A stretch of 14,574 nt of DNA from LMUY01 sp964242925 (GCA_964242925.1 CAXTBW010000108.1:1-14574); one strand, 5' to 3'; positions 1 to 7,352 are shown, numbered from the stretch's first letter. A program made the numbers and translations. Notes: generated from the letters alone by a model not told the origin.

Positions 1-90
1 CCGTTTCAAGTAAGCTGGCCGTTTCAAGTAAGCTGGCCGTTTCAAGTAAGCTGGCCATTTCAAATAGGCTGGTCGTTTCAAGCAGACCGC
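1..90. repeat. 18-bp tandem repeat, about five units
   Basis: The unit CCGTTTCAAGTAAGCTGG occurs three times without change (1-18, 19-36, 37-54). A fourth copy is diverged (55-72, changes at four positions) and a fifth decays at its 3' end (73-90). There are no spacers. Because 18 is a multiple of three, the frame starting at base 3 stays open through the tract and reads V-S-S-K-L-A repeatedly, then V-S-S-R-P-P directly into the Maf body. The tract touches the left edge, so its full copy number is unknown. Confidence 0.93.
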
Positions 91-92
91 CG

Positions 93-653
93 CTCGTTCT
101 CGCCTCCGCGAGCCCCCGCCGCCTCGCCCTTCTGGCGCAGATCGGCGTCACGCCGGACCAGGTCCGCGCCACCGACATCGACGAGACCCCGTTGCGCGAC
201 GAGGCGCCTCGCCTGCACGCCGCCCGCCTGGCGCGCGAGAAGGCCGCCGCCGCGCACGCGCCAGGCCAATTCACCCTCGCCGCCGACACCGTCGTCGCGG
301 TCGGCCGCCGCATTTTGCCCAAGGCGGCGGACCCGGCCCAGGTCGCGTCGTGCCTGCGGCTGCTGTCGGGGCGCCGCCACCATGTGCTGACCGCCGTGAC
401 GCTGACCGGCCCGAACGGGCGCTCCACCGCGCGCGTGGTGGACACGGTGGTGGCCTTCGCGCGGCTGACCGATCAGCAAGTGGACGCCTACGTCGCTGGT
501 GGCGAGGGCGAGGGCAAGGCCGGCGGCTACGCCATCCAGGGCATGGCCGGGCTGTTCGTCCGCTTTCTGGGCGGCAGCTACTCGGGCGTCGTCGGCCTGC
601 CGCTGTTCGAGACGGCGCAGTTGCTGCGAGGGCAAGGCTGGCTGACTCCATGA
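93..653 (+). CDS. maf: Maf family nucleotide pyrophosphatase, start codon not found
   Basis: Maf/HAM1-fold proteins hydrolyse non-canonical or modified nucleoside triphosphates to monophosphate and pyrophosphate in the cytoplasm. Seen here: the N-terminal signature LVLASASPRR (from base 93), the segment TDIDETP, the catalytic-Asp motif AADTVV, LSGRRH, and the C-terminal block GGYAIQGMAGLFV followed by GSYSGVVGLPLFET. The body is therefore full length. What is missing is a start: reading upstream in frame from base 93 there is no ATG, GTG or TTG inside the window, only the open 18-bp repeat tract. The first standard start, TTG at 192, would remove SASPRR and is unlikely. Either translation begins left of the window through the repeats, a rare codon (ATT at 57, or CTG) is used, or the start was lost. 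The stop TGA is at 651-653, and the RNase E/G gene begins 10 nt later. Confidence 0.88.
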   Translation, partial: LVLASASPRRLALLAQIGVTPDQVRATDIDETPLRDEAPRLHAARLAREKAAAAHAPGQFTLAADTVVAVGRRILPKAADPAQVASCLRLLSGRRHHVLTAVTLTGPNGRSTARVVDTVVAFARLTDQQVDAYVAGGEGEGKAGGYAIQGMAGLFVRFLGGSYSGVVGLPLFETAQLLRGQGWLTP

Positions 654-663
654 TCGCAGGCGG

Positions 664-1752
664 GTGAGCGTTCGCGCCGCGTGCAGCCCCGGCGAGGTCC
701 GCGTGGCCGCGACGGACGCCGGGGGATTGGTGGACTACATGATCTGGCGCCCAGGCCGGCCGGATGGCGTCGGCGACGTGCATCGCGGCCGGGTGACCAC
801 GATGGCGCCGGGCATGGCGGGCGCGTTCGTAGCGCTGGCCGGCGCGGACGGCTTCCTGCCCGACAGCGCCGGCGCAGCCGGTCGCGGCGTGGGCGACGCG
901 ATCGCCGTGCGCATCGTGCGGGCTGCGCAGGGGGGCAAGGGCCCGCGCCTGGCCGCCGTGGACGAACCCGTCGAGCCAGGCCCGCCGTGCCTGGTGCGCC
1001 GCGGTCCCAACCCCGTCATGTTGCTCGCCGCGCGCCATCCTGGCCCGGTGCGCGTCGACGACCCGGCAGTGGCGGCGACGCTGCGTTTGTCGCTCGCCGA
1101 CCGGCTGGTCGTTGGCCCTGCTTGGGACGAGAACCTGCACGCCGCCATCACCGCCCTGGCCTCGCCGTCTGCCATGCTGCCCGGCGGGCTGCGCGCGAGC
1201 ATCGAACCGACCGCCGCCCTGGTCGCCATCGACCTGGACACCGCCGGGTCCACCGCCGGCCGCATCGCCAAGCCCGCCAAGCAGGACGCCGCCAACCGCG
1301 CCGCCCTGCCCGGGCTGGCCCGTCAGATCCGCCTCCGCAACCTGTCCGGCGCGATCCTGCTCGACTTGGCCGGCCTGACGCGGCGCCGTCGCCAGGCCCT
1401 GGCCGACCCGCTGCGGGCCGCCCTGGCGCCGGACCCCCTGCACCCCCGCCTGCTCGGCTTCACCGCCGGCGGCCTGGCCGAGATCCACCGCGCGCGCGTC
1501 CACCCGCCCTTGCACGAGTTGCTGGCGGGCCCGCACGCCGCCGGTTTGGCTGCGCTCCGCCATCTGGCCGCCGACGCCGACCCGGTCCGCCCACCCTGGC
1601 TGCGCGCCGCGCCGGACGTGGTGTCCGCACTCGAGTCCGACCCGGTCGCCCTCCCCGCTCTTGCGCACCGGCTGGGCCGATCCCTTGTCCTGCGCTCCGA
1701 CCCGTCGCTTTCCCCCGGACGCTGGGCGATCGAGGAGAATGCCGTTGCCTGA
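664..1752 (+). CDS. Ribonuclease E/G family endoribonuclease, short form
   Basis: Predicted single-strand endoribonuclease of the RNase E/G family, cytoplasmic, for RNA processing and decay. The 362-aa product (GTG start) has an S1-like stretch at about residues 37-66 (GDVHRGRVTTMAPGMAGAFV). Two acidic motifs match the family's magnesium-binding aspartates: AALVAIDLD (D190) and GAILLDLAG (D234), 44 residues apart, close to the spacing in E. coli RNase E. The helix between them, ARQIRLRNLSGA, is also typical. There is no CPxC zinc-link in the C-terminal third and no long scaffold tail, so this is a minimal RNase G-like version as found in many alphaproteobacteria. It starts 10 nt after the maf stop without a strong ribosome binding site, suggesting coupling, and overlaps yacG by 14 nt. 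I cannot tell RNase E from RNase G by name, so no symbol is given. Confidence 0.9.
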   Translation: MSVRAACSPGEVRVAATDAGGLVDYMIWRPGRPDGVGDVHRGRVTTMAPGMAGAFVALAGADGFLPDSAGAAGRGVGDAIAVRIVRAAQGGKGPRLAAVDEPVEPGPPCLVRRGPNPVMLLAARHPGPVRVDDPAVAATLRLSLADRLVVGPAWDENLHAAITALASPSAMLPGGLRASIEPTAALVAIDLDTAGSTAGRIAKPAKQDAANRAALPGLARQIRLRNLSGAILLDLAGLTRRRRQALADPLRAALAPDPLHPRLLGFTAGGLAEIHRARVHPPLHELLAGPHAAGLAALRHLAADADPVRPPWLRAAPDVVSALESDPVALPALAHRLGRSLVLRSDPSLSPGRWAIEENAVA

Positions 1753-1915
1753 GAAATGCCCGATCTGCGGCGCCGACCTTGCCATTGCCAAGCCCCCGCC
1801 GCGCCTGCGCCCGTTCTGCTCCCCCCGCTGCGCCGACGTGGATCTTGGTCGCTGGTTCACCGGCCAGTACCGCGTTCCCGCGCATCCGGAGGGCGAGGAG
1901 GCCGAGGAGTCTTGA
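1739..1915 (+). CDS. yacG: YacG zinc-binding protein (DNA gyrase inhibitor family)
   Basis: Small protein of 58 aa. Four cysteines form the zinc site in the family pattern: CPIC near residues 7-10 and CSPRC near 28-32, followed by the typical DLGRWFTGQY segment and an acidic tail (PEGEEAEES). E. coli YacG is known to bind GyrB and inhibit gyrase; that role here is inferred from family. GAGGAG at 1732-1737 lies only 1 nt before ATG 1739 but 7 nt before an in-frame TTG at 1745, so the true start may be two codons later. Its 5' end overlaps the end of the RNase E/G gene in another frame. The maf-RNase-yacG order with a following tRNA-Phe supports the call. Confidence 0.92.
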   Translation: MPLPEKCPICGADLAIAKPPPRLRPFCSPRCADVDLGRWFTGQYRVPAHPEGEEAEES

Positions 1916-1956
1916 TCCCGCGATAAGCTTCGGCTAAACGCGCCGCTTCCAGCGTT

Positions 1957-2032
1957 GCCCAGGTAGCTCAGCTGGTAGAGCATGCGACTGAAAATCGCAG
2001 TGTCGGTGGTTCGACTCCGCCCCTGGGCACCA
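1957..2032 (+). tRNA. tRNA-Phe (anticodon GAA)
   Basis: A full 76-nt cloverleaf can be drawn. Acceptor GCCCAGG (1957-1963) pairs with CCTGGGC (2022-2028). The D stem is GCTC/GAGC. The anticodon stem TGCGA/TCGCA encloses loop CTGAAAA with GAA at 1990-1992. The T stem GGTGG/CCGCC (one G-T pair) encloses TTCGACT. Discriminator A is followed by an encoded CCA (2030-2032). Confidence 0.98.
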
Positions 2033-2062
2033 GGTTCCGTTGGTTCCTTCACGTTGGCCCGC

Positions 2063-2082
2063 GGCGCCAATCCATCGGCGCC
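2063..2082 (+). terminator. Weak hairpin after tRNA-Phe
   Basis: GGCGCC (2063-2068) and GGCGCC (2077-2082) can pair around an 8-nt loop and are followed by AGTTTG rather than a proper T run. It could end tRNA-Phe transcription, but this is a weak structural guess. Confidence 0.25.
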
Positions 2083-2143
2083 AGTTTGATAAATCCCCCG
2101 TGACAGTGGCAAAAAAGGCCTGCGTGGCGTGAGGGGGATGAGG

Positions 2144-2698
2144 ATGGGCAGCTGCATCCAACGGCGTGTCTTCGCATTGCTGGGTTTGACCCTGATCGCA
2201 TCGGTCACGCTGCTCGGCCACGCAGCCGCCGCGGACCGGGATTGGACCGGAAGCTGGGACACGCTTTGGCGCGACGGCGGTGCGCGGCTCACTCTCAAGC
2301 AGGACGGAACCCACGTGACGGGCGCCTACCCGCTTTATGACGGCCAAGTGGACGCGACGGCGCAGGGCGACCAGTTGCAGGGCCGCTGGAGCCAAGGCGC
2401 GCGGTCGGGACAGTTCCTGTTCTCGATGGCGCCAGACGGAACATCGTTCACAGGGCGCTACGACACCGGTGAATGGTGGACCGGCGGACGTCCGAGGTGG
2501 CGCGCGCGTCGCTTCCGGTCGACCAGTCCGGCGTCCGCGAAACCCTGCGCACCTTCGTCGAGGGCGGCAACCTGGCCGAGGCGGGCGTCGTCGACGAACT
2601 GGGCGTTGCCACCGCAGTGCTGGATTTCGGGGATCGCCCAGAAGCCCTGCCGCAGAGCGAGAAGCTCGCCGCCGCCAAGGCGCTGCATCGGCTGGTGA
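2144..2698 (+). CDS. 5' part of the MscS gene, out of frame with the rest
   Basis: ATG 2144 is preceded by GAGGGGG (2131-2137) at 6 nt, so it is preferred over the in-frame GTG 2129 and ATG 2138. The product begins with a signal peptide: basic residues, then a hydrophobic core (FALLGLTLIASVTLLGH), with likely cleavage after the alanine run near residues 27-30. A domain of about 90 residues follows, rich in Gly, Trp and Asp, with motifs such as DWTGSWDTLW and GRYDTGEWWTGG; its repeated G-W/T-G pattern looks like a small beta domain. After about codon 115 this frame turns into Arg/Pro-rich shadow sequence and stops at 2698, while the meaningful protein continues one frame over from about 2488. 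I read it as the true N-terminus of the channel below. Restoring one base would give a single 762-aa protein. Confidence 0.7.
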   Translation: MGSCIQRRVFALLGLTLIASVTLLGHAAAADRDWTGSWDTLWRDGGARLTLKQDGTHVTGAYPLYDGQVDATAQGDQLQGRWSQGARSGQFLFSMAPDGTSFTGRYDTGEWWTGGRPRWRARRFRSTSPASAKPCAPSSRAATWPRRASSTNWALPPQCWISGIAQKPCRRARSSPPPRRCIGW

Positions 2699-4431
2699 AC
2701 CTGACGACCTTCCAGCTTTGGTCGCTGCCTGGGCGACGGGCGCCAGGCCCGACCTTCACGGCGCATCTCCAACAGGCGGGGACGGACGTCGCCCTGCCGC
2801 TGGAGTTCCGCAAGCAGGGCGACAAGTGGTTCATCGTGGCCCCACCCGACGACGCGCTCGCCGTCAGCCGCAAAGCCCTGCTCGCGCGATATGGCGGACG
2901 CCCGCCCGAACCGTCGGCCTATCTGAGGCAACGCAGCGCACGCGACGCCATGACGGCGTTCCTGTCGGACTTCGCGGATTGGAACCAGGGCGGCCGCGAG
3001 GCGGTGCTGGACACGCTCGACACCTCGCAGCTGTTCGCCGCGACCCGCGACTACGAAGGCCTGCTGGCCTCGCAATACTTGTTGCTGGTCCTGCAACGCG
3101 TGAAGGACATCATCCCGCAGGAGATCCCCGACGACCCGCTGGACCGGCAGCCTTACGTGGTGTTCGACCATCCTGCGGGCCAGATCGTCATCGCGCCGGT
3201 TGGCGATGGCGACAAGACCGTCTGGAAGTTCACCGCGGAGACCGTCCGGGACATCCGCGGCCTCTACGCCGCAGTGGAGGATATGCCGCTGGCAAGCGTC
3301 CAGGTCGTATCCTTGCCGCCGTCGGCCTTCTTCACGGTCCGCGGTTGGGTGGCGCGAAACTTCCCTGCATCGCTGCAGCGCTTCGGCCCGGTCGAACAGT
3401 GGCAGGCCACGGGTGCGGTGATCGGCATGCTGATCTGCCTGGCCGTCGCCTGGGTCGTGGCCTTTGTCATCGGCCGGGTGATCCGATGGGACGTCGGCGG
3501 CAACGCGCTGAACGCGGAGCGCGCGCTTCGATGGCCGCTTCGGTTGGCTCTGGCGGCTGCCTTGTTCAAGCTGTTCATCCCGGGCCTGGGTTGGCCTGAA
3601 GGGGTGCGGCAGTATTCGGCGCCGATCCATGCCGTCATCATCGCGCTGTTTGGCGTCTGGTGCGGCTGGCACCTGATCGACCTGCTGAGCCACAATGTTG
3701 TCGCCCGCGTCCGGCGCACGGAGGGCAATACCGACGACATCACCCTATCGCTTTTCCTCGGCGCCGTCCGGATTGCGCTGGTGTTCGCCGCGGCGATGTA
3801 CGTCGCCGACGAATTGTCGCTGCCCACCAACGGGGTTCTGGCGGGATTGGGGTTGAGCGGCCTGGCGTTCGCATTCGCGTCCAAGGAGACCCTGTCGAAC
3901 GTTTTCGGCGCGGGTATCCTGGTCGCCGATCACCCATTCAAGAAGGGCGACTACATCACCGCGGGGGATATCCAGGGAACCGTCGAGAAGGTGGGGATAC
4001 GGTCGACTCGCATCCGGACCGTGGAGGACACGGAGGCGGTCGTGCCCAACGGCAAGCTGTCCGACACGTCGATCCAGAATTGGGGAAGCCGCCGCAACCG
4101 TTTGGTCAAGGGCAAGGTGACGGTTGGCTACGGAGCGGCGCCGGCCGCCATAGACGGTTTCATGGAGGACATACGGCGGACTGCCAGCCAAAGCGACACC
4201 GTCGTGTCCGACCGCACCCAGGTCGGCATCACCGCGTTGGGGGAAGCCGGGGTCGACGTCGAGTTCAGCTGCTACCTGGCCGTGACCAACGCCACCGATG
4301 AGAAAGGCGCCAAGAGCCGTCTGATGCTGGACATCCTGCGCCTGGCGGAAGCGCGCGGCTTTTCTGTCGGCGCCACGGCCATGCCGGCCGAGCCTGCTCC
4401 CAAGCAAGTCGACCGGGCTGCCGCGGACTGA
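2473..4431 (+). CDS. MscS-family mechanosensitive ion channel (main part)
   Basis: Inner-membrane small-conductance mechanosensitive channel of the larger MscS type; such channels release solutes on hypo-osmotic shock. Within this 652-codon frame, residues 1-310 are soluble and presumably periplasmic. Hydrophobic helices follow at about 311-336 (GAVIGMLICLAVAWVVAFVI), 355-375, 384-405 and 429-445. The pore-lining helix is about 453-485, with Gly/Ala-rich GVLAGLGLSGLAFAFASKET and then NVFGAGILV. The MscS beta domain is about 486-550 (KKGDYITAGDIQGTVEKVGI, RTVEDTEAVVPNGKLSD), followed by a C-terminal alpha/beta domain. ATG 2473 directly follows a TGA in its own frame (2470-2472) and has no good ribosome binding site, so it is not a convincing start. 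With the preceding frame the gene would have signal peptide, periplasmic domain and channel, split by a 1-nt deletion (mutation or sequencing error). Confidence 0.88.
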   Translation: MVDRRTSEVARASLPVDQSGVRETLRTFVEGGNLAEAGVVDELGVATAVLDFGDRPEALPQSEKLAAAKALHRLVNLTTFQLWSLPGRRAPGPTFTAHLQQAGTDVALPLEFRKQGDKWFIVAPPDDALAVSRKALLARYGGRPPEPSAYLRQRSARDAMTAFLSDFADWNQGGREAVLDTLDTSQLFAATRDYEGLLASQYLLLVLQRVKDIIPQEIPDDPLDRQPYVVFDHPAGQIVIAPVGDGDKTVWKFTAETVRDIRGLYAAVEDMPLASVQVVSLPPSAFFTVRGWVARNFPASLQRFGPVEQWQATGAVIGMLICLAVAWVVAFVIGRVIRWDVGGNALNAERALRWPLRLALAAALFKLFIPGLGWPEGVRQYSAPIHAVIIALFGVWCGWHLIDLLSHNVVARVRRTEGNTDDITLSLFLGAVRIALVFAAAMYVADELSLPTNGVLAGLGLSGLAFAFASKETLSNVFGAGILVADHPFKKGDYITAGDIQGTVEKVGIRSTRIRTVEDTEAVVPNGKLSDTSIQNWGSRRNRLVKGKVTVGYGAAPAAIDGFMEDIRRTASQSDTVVSDRTQVGITALGEAGVDVEFSCYLAVTNATDEKGAKSRLMLDILRLAEARGFSVGATAMPAEPAPKQVDRAAAD

Positions 4432-4540
4432 TTGGATTACGGACTGTCCAGCGCGCGTTTGATAACAATGTCGCAACGAAGCTTTCGGTAGGATAGCCGT
4501 ACGTCAGGGACCGACACCACGGTTTGGGACGGCGCCTGCA

Positions 4541-5860
4541 TCATGCCTCGATCCCCTGCCAAGCCTTCGGCCGGCGCATCGAGGCTATCACGCCCACCAG
4601 GCTCAGGACCGCCGCAAGCGACAGCCACAGCGCGGGCGCGGCCCGGTTGCCGGTTGCCTGGATCAGGTAGGTCGACACCAGCGGCGTGAACCCGCCGAAG
4701 ATCGCAGTGGCCAGGCTGAACGCGAGCGCAAAGCCGGACGTGCGCAACGCCGGCGGCATCAGCTCGGCCAGCAGCGGGATCATCGCGCCGTTGTAGAGTC
4801 CGAAGTAGCTCGAGAAGAGCAGCAGCACGGCCAGCAGCTTGCCGAGGCTCGGCGCGTCCACCAGCCACAGCATGGCGGGATACGCGGTCACCATGGCCAG
4901 GATCGGGATCAGGAGCAGCAGCGGATAGCGCCCGACGCGGTCCGAGATCGCGCCCCCGATCGGCAGCCAGATGAAGTTCGCCAACCCCACGCAGAAGGTC
5001 ACGCCGAGCACGCCGGTCGCGTCCAGGTGCAGGGCCTCGCGCCCGAACGTCGGGGTGTAGGTCGCAATCAGGTAGAACGTCGTGGTCGTCAGGATCGACA
5101 TCGCCATGCCGATCAGCACGACCGACCAGTTGCGGCCGAGCATGCGGAACACCTCGGTCGTGCTGCGGGCCTTCTCGATCCGATGGAACGCGGCCGTCTC
5201 CGGCAGCGAGTTCCGCAGCCACAGGATCAGCGGCACGATGCAGCAGCCGATCAGCAGCGGCACGCGCCACCCCCAGCCCGCCATGTCGGCCGGGGTCAGC
5301 ACCGTCGTCAGCGCGACGCCGATCAGCGCCGCGAACACCGCGGCCACCTGCTGGCTCGCCGACTGCCACGACGTGTAGAAGCCGCGGTTGCCCGGCGTCG
5401 CGATCTCGGCGAGGTAGATCGACACGCCGCCCAACTCGACGCCCGCCGAGAAGCCTTGCAGCAGCCGGCCCGCGACGACGATCAGCGGCGCCGCCAGCCC
5501 GATCGTGGCGTAGCCCGGCGTGACCGCGATGCTCAGCGTGCCGATCGCCATCAGGCCGAGGCTGAGCAGCAGCCCGCGCCGGCGGCCGCGCCGGTCCACG
5601 TAGGCGCCGAGGATGATGGCGCCCAATGGACGCATCAGGAACCCGACCCCGAACGTCGCGAACGACAGCATGAGGGAGGCGAACGCGCTCTCGGTCGGGA
5701 AGAACACCCGGCCGATGTAGGCGGCGTAGAACCCGTAGACAAAGAAGTCGTACTGCTCGAGGAAATTGCCGCTCGAGACCCGGATGACGTTGAGCACCCG
5801 CGTCCGCCGAACCGCCGGGTCTATCGGCAGCGTGTCCTTAGCTAAATAATTTGCGCTCAC
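4541..5860 (-). CDS. MHS-family MFS transporter, citrate/tricarballylate:H+ symporter type
   Basis: Inner-membrane 12-TM proton symporter, 439 aa. It closely resembles enteric CitA and TcuC as I recall them: RVSSGNFLEQYDFFVYGFYA at the start, FGVGFLMRPLGAIILGAYVD, the loop motif DRRGRRRGLL, GRLLQGFSAGVELGGVSIYL, EIATPGNRGFYTSWQSASQQ, NFIWLPIGGAISDRVGR, and SLATAIFGGFTPLVSTYLIQ. The likely substrate is citrate or a similar tricarboxylate; exact specificity is inferred. The start is GTG at 5860, because GGAGGG (minus-strand message, 5866-5871) lies 5 nt upstream; the longer frame from 5893 would put this site inside the gene. It lies 62 bp after the SPFH/helical pair on the same strand, so cotranscription is possible. 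It converges with the MscS gene across 109 bp in which I see no clear terminator. Confidence 0.92.
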   Translation of the reverse strand: MSANYLAKDTLPIDPAVRRTRVLNVIRVSSGNFLEQYDFFVYGFYAAYIGRVFFPTESAFASLMLSFATFGVGFLMRPLGAIILGAYVDRRGRRRGLLLSLGLMAIGTLSIAVTPGYATIGLAAPLIVVAGRLLQGFSAGVELGGVSIYLAEIATPGNRGFYTSWQSASQQVAAVFAALIGVALTTVLTPADMAGWGWRVPLLIGCCIVPLILWLRNSLPETAAFHRIEKARSTTEVFRMLGRNWSVVLIGMAMSILTTTTFYLIATYTPTFGREALHLDATGVLGVTFCVGLANFIWLPIGGAISDRVGRYPLLLLIPILAMVTAYPAMLWLVDAPSLGKLLAVLLLFSSYFGLYNGAMIPLLAELMPPALRTSGFALAFSLATAIFGGFTPLVSTYLIQATGNRAAPALWLSLAAVLSLVGVIASMRRPKAWQGIEA

Positions 5861-5922
5861 TTCGTCCCTCCGCCGTCGGAGGATCGCAGCCAACGGCTAC
5901 GCGCGCCACCCCGTCCGGACGC

Positions 5923-6468
5923 CTACAGGCTCAGGATCGCCTGCCGGTCGCGCAAGCTGGCCTCGATGGCGGCGACATGCTCCTTCACCACGAACTCGTT
6001 GGCCGCCAGCCATTCCGGCGGCTGGTCGCGCACGGTCCGCGCCAGCATCTCCGCGTGGCCGGCCAGGGCAGTGTCGGCGTGCAGCAGCCGGGCGAGCGTA
6101 TCCGCCTCCAGCCGGCGCCGCTGCGCGATGCGGTCGTTCTCCGGCACGGGCAGCGAACGGATGCGGGCGGCGATGGCGCCCACCTCCGCCACCAGCCCCT
6201 CCAACACCCGCGCCTCGCGCAGCGCCTCCGGGTCGGGCCGCGGGTGCTCGCGCGACAGCGGCGGCAGGCGGGCGGCGCGGTAGGCGCCCTCCGCCTTGCC
6301 GATTGCCACGCGCGCATCGCCCAGAATGCCCGCCACCTGGTGGCGCACCAGCAGGTCGTCCGCGCGCAACTGGTTCTCGACCCGGTAGAAGTTGTAGCCC
6401 CAGCCGTAGAACAGGTTGATCGCGACCTGGGAGACCGGGTCCGCGTCGTAGAACTCGGACCCGCTCAC
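5923..6468 (-). CDS. Uncharacterised helical protein coupled to the SPFH gene
   Basis: Product of 181 aa that I do not recognise. It starts MSGSEFYDADPVSQVAINLF, then GWGYNFYRVENQLRADDLLV, and is mostly predicted alpha-helical, rich in Arg, Ala, Leu and Glu, with heptad-like stretches at about residues 70-170 that may form coiled coil. There is no signal peptide, membrane segment or cysteine motif. The GTG start (6468-6466) overlaps the TGA of the SPFH gene (6467-6465) as GTGA, with AGGA just upstream, a strong sign of translational coupling and probably of joint function. The frame stays open upstream of 6468 through the SPFH gene, but that extension is a shadow: it reads as Gly/Arg/Ala-rich sequence and would duplicate coding space. 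Function unknown; a partner or cytoplasmic adaptor of the SPFH protein is an inference. Confidence 0.8.
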   Translation of the reverse strand: MSGSEFYDADPVSQVAINLFYGWGYNFYRVENQLRADDLLVRHQVAGILGDARVAIGKAEGAYRAARLPPLSREHPRPDPEALREARVLEGLVAEVGAIAARIRSLPVPENDRIAQRRRLEADTLARLLHADTALAGHAEMLARTVRDQPPEWLAANEFVVKEHVAAIEASLRDRQAILSL

Positions 6469-7307
6469 TTCCTGGACGCCAGGCCGGCGACGCCCTCCAG
6501 CGGCATCGTGCCCATGACGTTGCCGCCGATGGTGAAGCTCTCCCCCGCCGCCGCGTTCGCCGCGGACACCAGGCCGGCGCGCGCCATGTTCAGCGCAAGG
6601 TAGTAGCGCACCGCCTCGATCGGCGTCAGGCCGAACGCCTTGAGCGAGATCAGCTCCCGCATCCGCTCGTCCTTGGGCAGCACCAGGATTTTCAGGTCGT
6701 TCAGCATGATGCCGTAGACCTTGAGGAAGTCGGTCAGATGCCCCTTCACGACCTCCCGCAGCTCCGCGATGCGCTCGTTGATCGACTCCAGCGGCGTCAC
6801 CTGGATGACCTGGTTGATCGCCTGCTCGATCGCCGGGCCGGCATAGGCGGAGATCTCGTCGGTGTTGATGACGGAGCCGTTGAACGGCAGGTGCTGGATC
6901 AGGTCCAGCGCCTCCGCCTTGGTGTCGATGTGGATGTAGTAGTCGGCCTGCCACGCCACCTCGGCCATCTCGGACGTGGTCGCCGTGCCGCTGCTCTTCA
7001 CCAGCAGCTTGGACCGGTTGATGTAGATGACCTCGTAGACCCAGGGCGACGACCCGCCGAAGAATCCCTGCGAGATCGACCCAAACAGCGGCTTGTCGGG
7101 CGTGACCAGCGGGTACTGCCCGGTCTCGTACACCTGCAGGATCGCGCCGCGGCTCTTGAGCACGCAGAAATGGTTGCTTTCGACCGTCAGCAGCGAGCCG
7201 GAGACGATGTTCTGGTCGTCCATCAGCTTCAGCGCGACGTTCGTGGTCCCGAGCATGTCGATCCCGCGATTGTCCAGCGCCGTGATGACGCTGCGTGTCA
7301 TAGCCAT
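6465..7307 (-). CDS. Soluble SPFH (stomatin/prohibitin-like) domain protein
   Basis: Product of 280 aa with an SPFH-type core at about residues 35-210. Seen: a beta-rich first half (SGSLLTVESNHFCVLKSRGA, ILQVYETGQYPLVTP), WVYEVIYINRSKLLVKSSGT, a helix containing AGPAIEQAINQVIQVTPLES, and the motif KVYGIMLNDLKILVLPKDER, where SPFH proteins usually have a Y/F-G-hydrophobic-x-hydrophobic pattern. There is no N-terminal membrane helix or signal peptide, and no C-terminal zinc ribbon of the kind seen in YdjI-type (COG4260) relatives; the C-terminus ends in a Gly-rich tail (FTIGGNVMGTMPLEGV). It probably forms a cytoplasmic or membrane-peripheral oligomer. The start ATG 7307 has GGAGAG at 7315-7320, 7 nt upstream, and is preferred over a TTG at 7334. 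Followed by the coupled helical gene; a 15-bp palindrome lies 46 bp upstream. Confidence 0.82.
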   Translation of the reverse strand: MAMTRSVITALDNRGIDMLGTTNVALKLMDDQNIVSGSLLTVESNHFCVLKSRGAILQVYETGQYPLVTPDKPLFGSISQGFFGGSSPWVYEVIYINRSKLLVKSSGTATTSEMAEVAWQADYYIHIDTKAEALDLIQHLPFNGSVINTDEISAYAGPAIEQAINQVIQVTPLESINERIAELREVVKGHLTDFLKVYGIMLNDLKILVLPKDERMRELISLKAFGLTPIEAVRYYLALNMARAGLVSAANAAAGESFTIGGNVMGTMPLEGVAGLASRK

Positions 7308-7352
7308 GTCGATGCTCTCCCAAGCAGGCGCCAACCCGCTGCAAACTGTTTA

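Noticed and set aside
1..90. CRISPR array
   Set aside because: The 18-bp units are head-to-tail with no spacers, so this is a simple tandem repeat.
192..653. maf starting at TTG 192
   Set aside because: This start would remove the conserved SASPRR signature and TDIDETP, both encoded in the same frame just upstream.
271..2298. Minus-strand 675-codon ORF across maf, RNase E/G and tRNA-Phe
   Set aside because: Arg/Gly/Ala/Pro-rich, no family motifs, and it crosses a tRNA and three convincing genes; a product of high GC content.
2470..2510. Programmed ribosomal frameshift in the MscS gene
   Set aside because: No X XXY YYZ heptamer or clear stimulatory hairpin at the junction; deletion or sequencing error is simpler.
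4432..4540. Bidirectional terminator between the MscS gene and the symporter gene
   Set aside because: Only a short imperfect palindrome around GAAGCTTTC is seen, without a stable stem and T run.
5923..7307. Anti-phage defence system built on the SPFH protein
   Set aside because: No nuclease, protease, NTPase or other effector is encoded beside the pair, so the idea has no support here.
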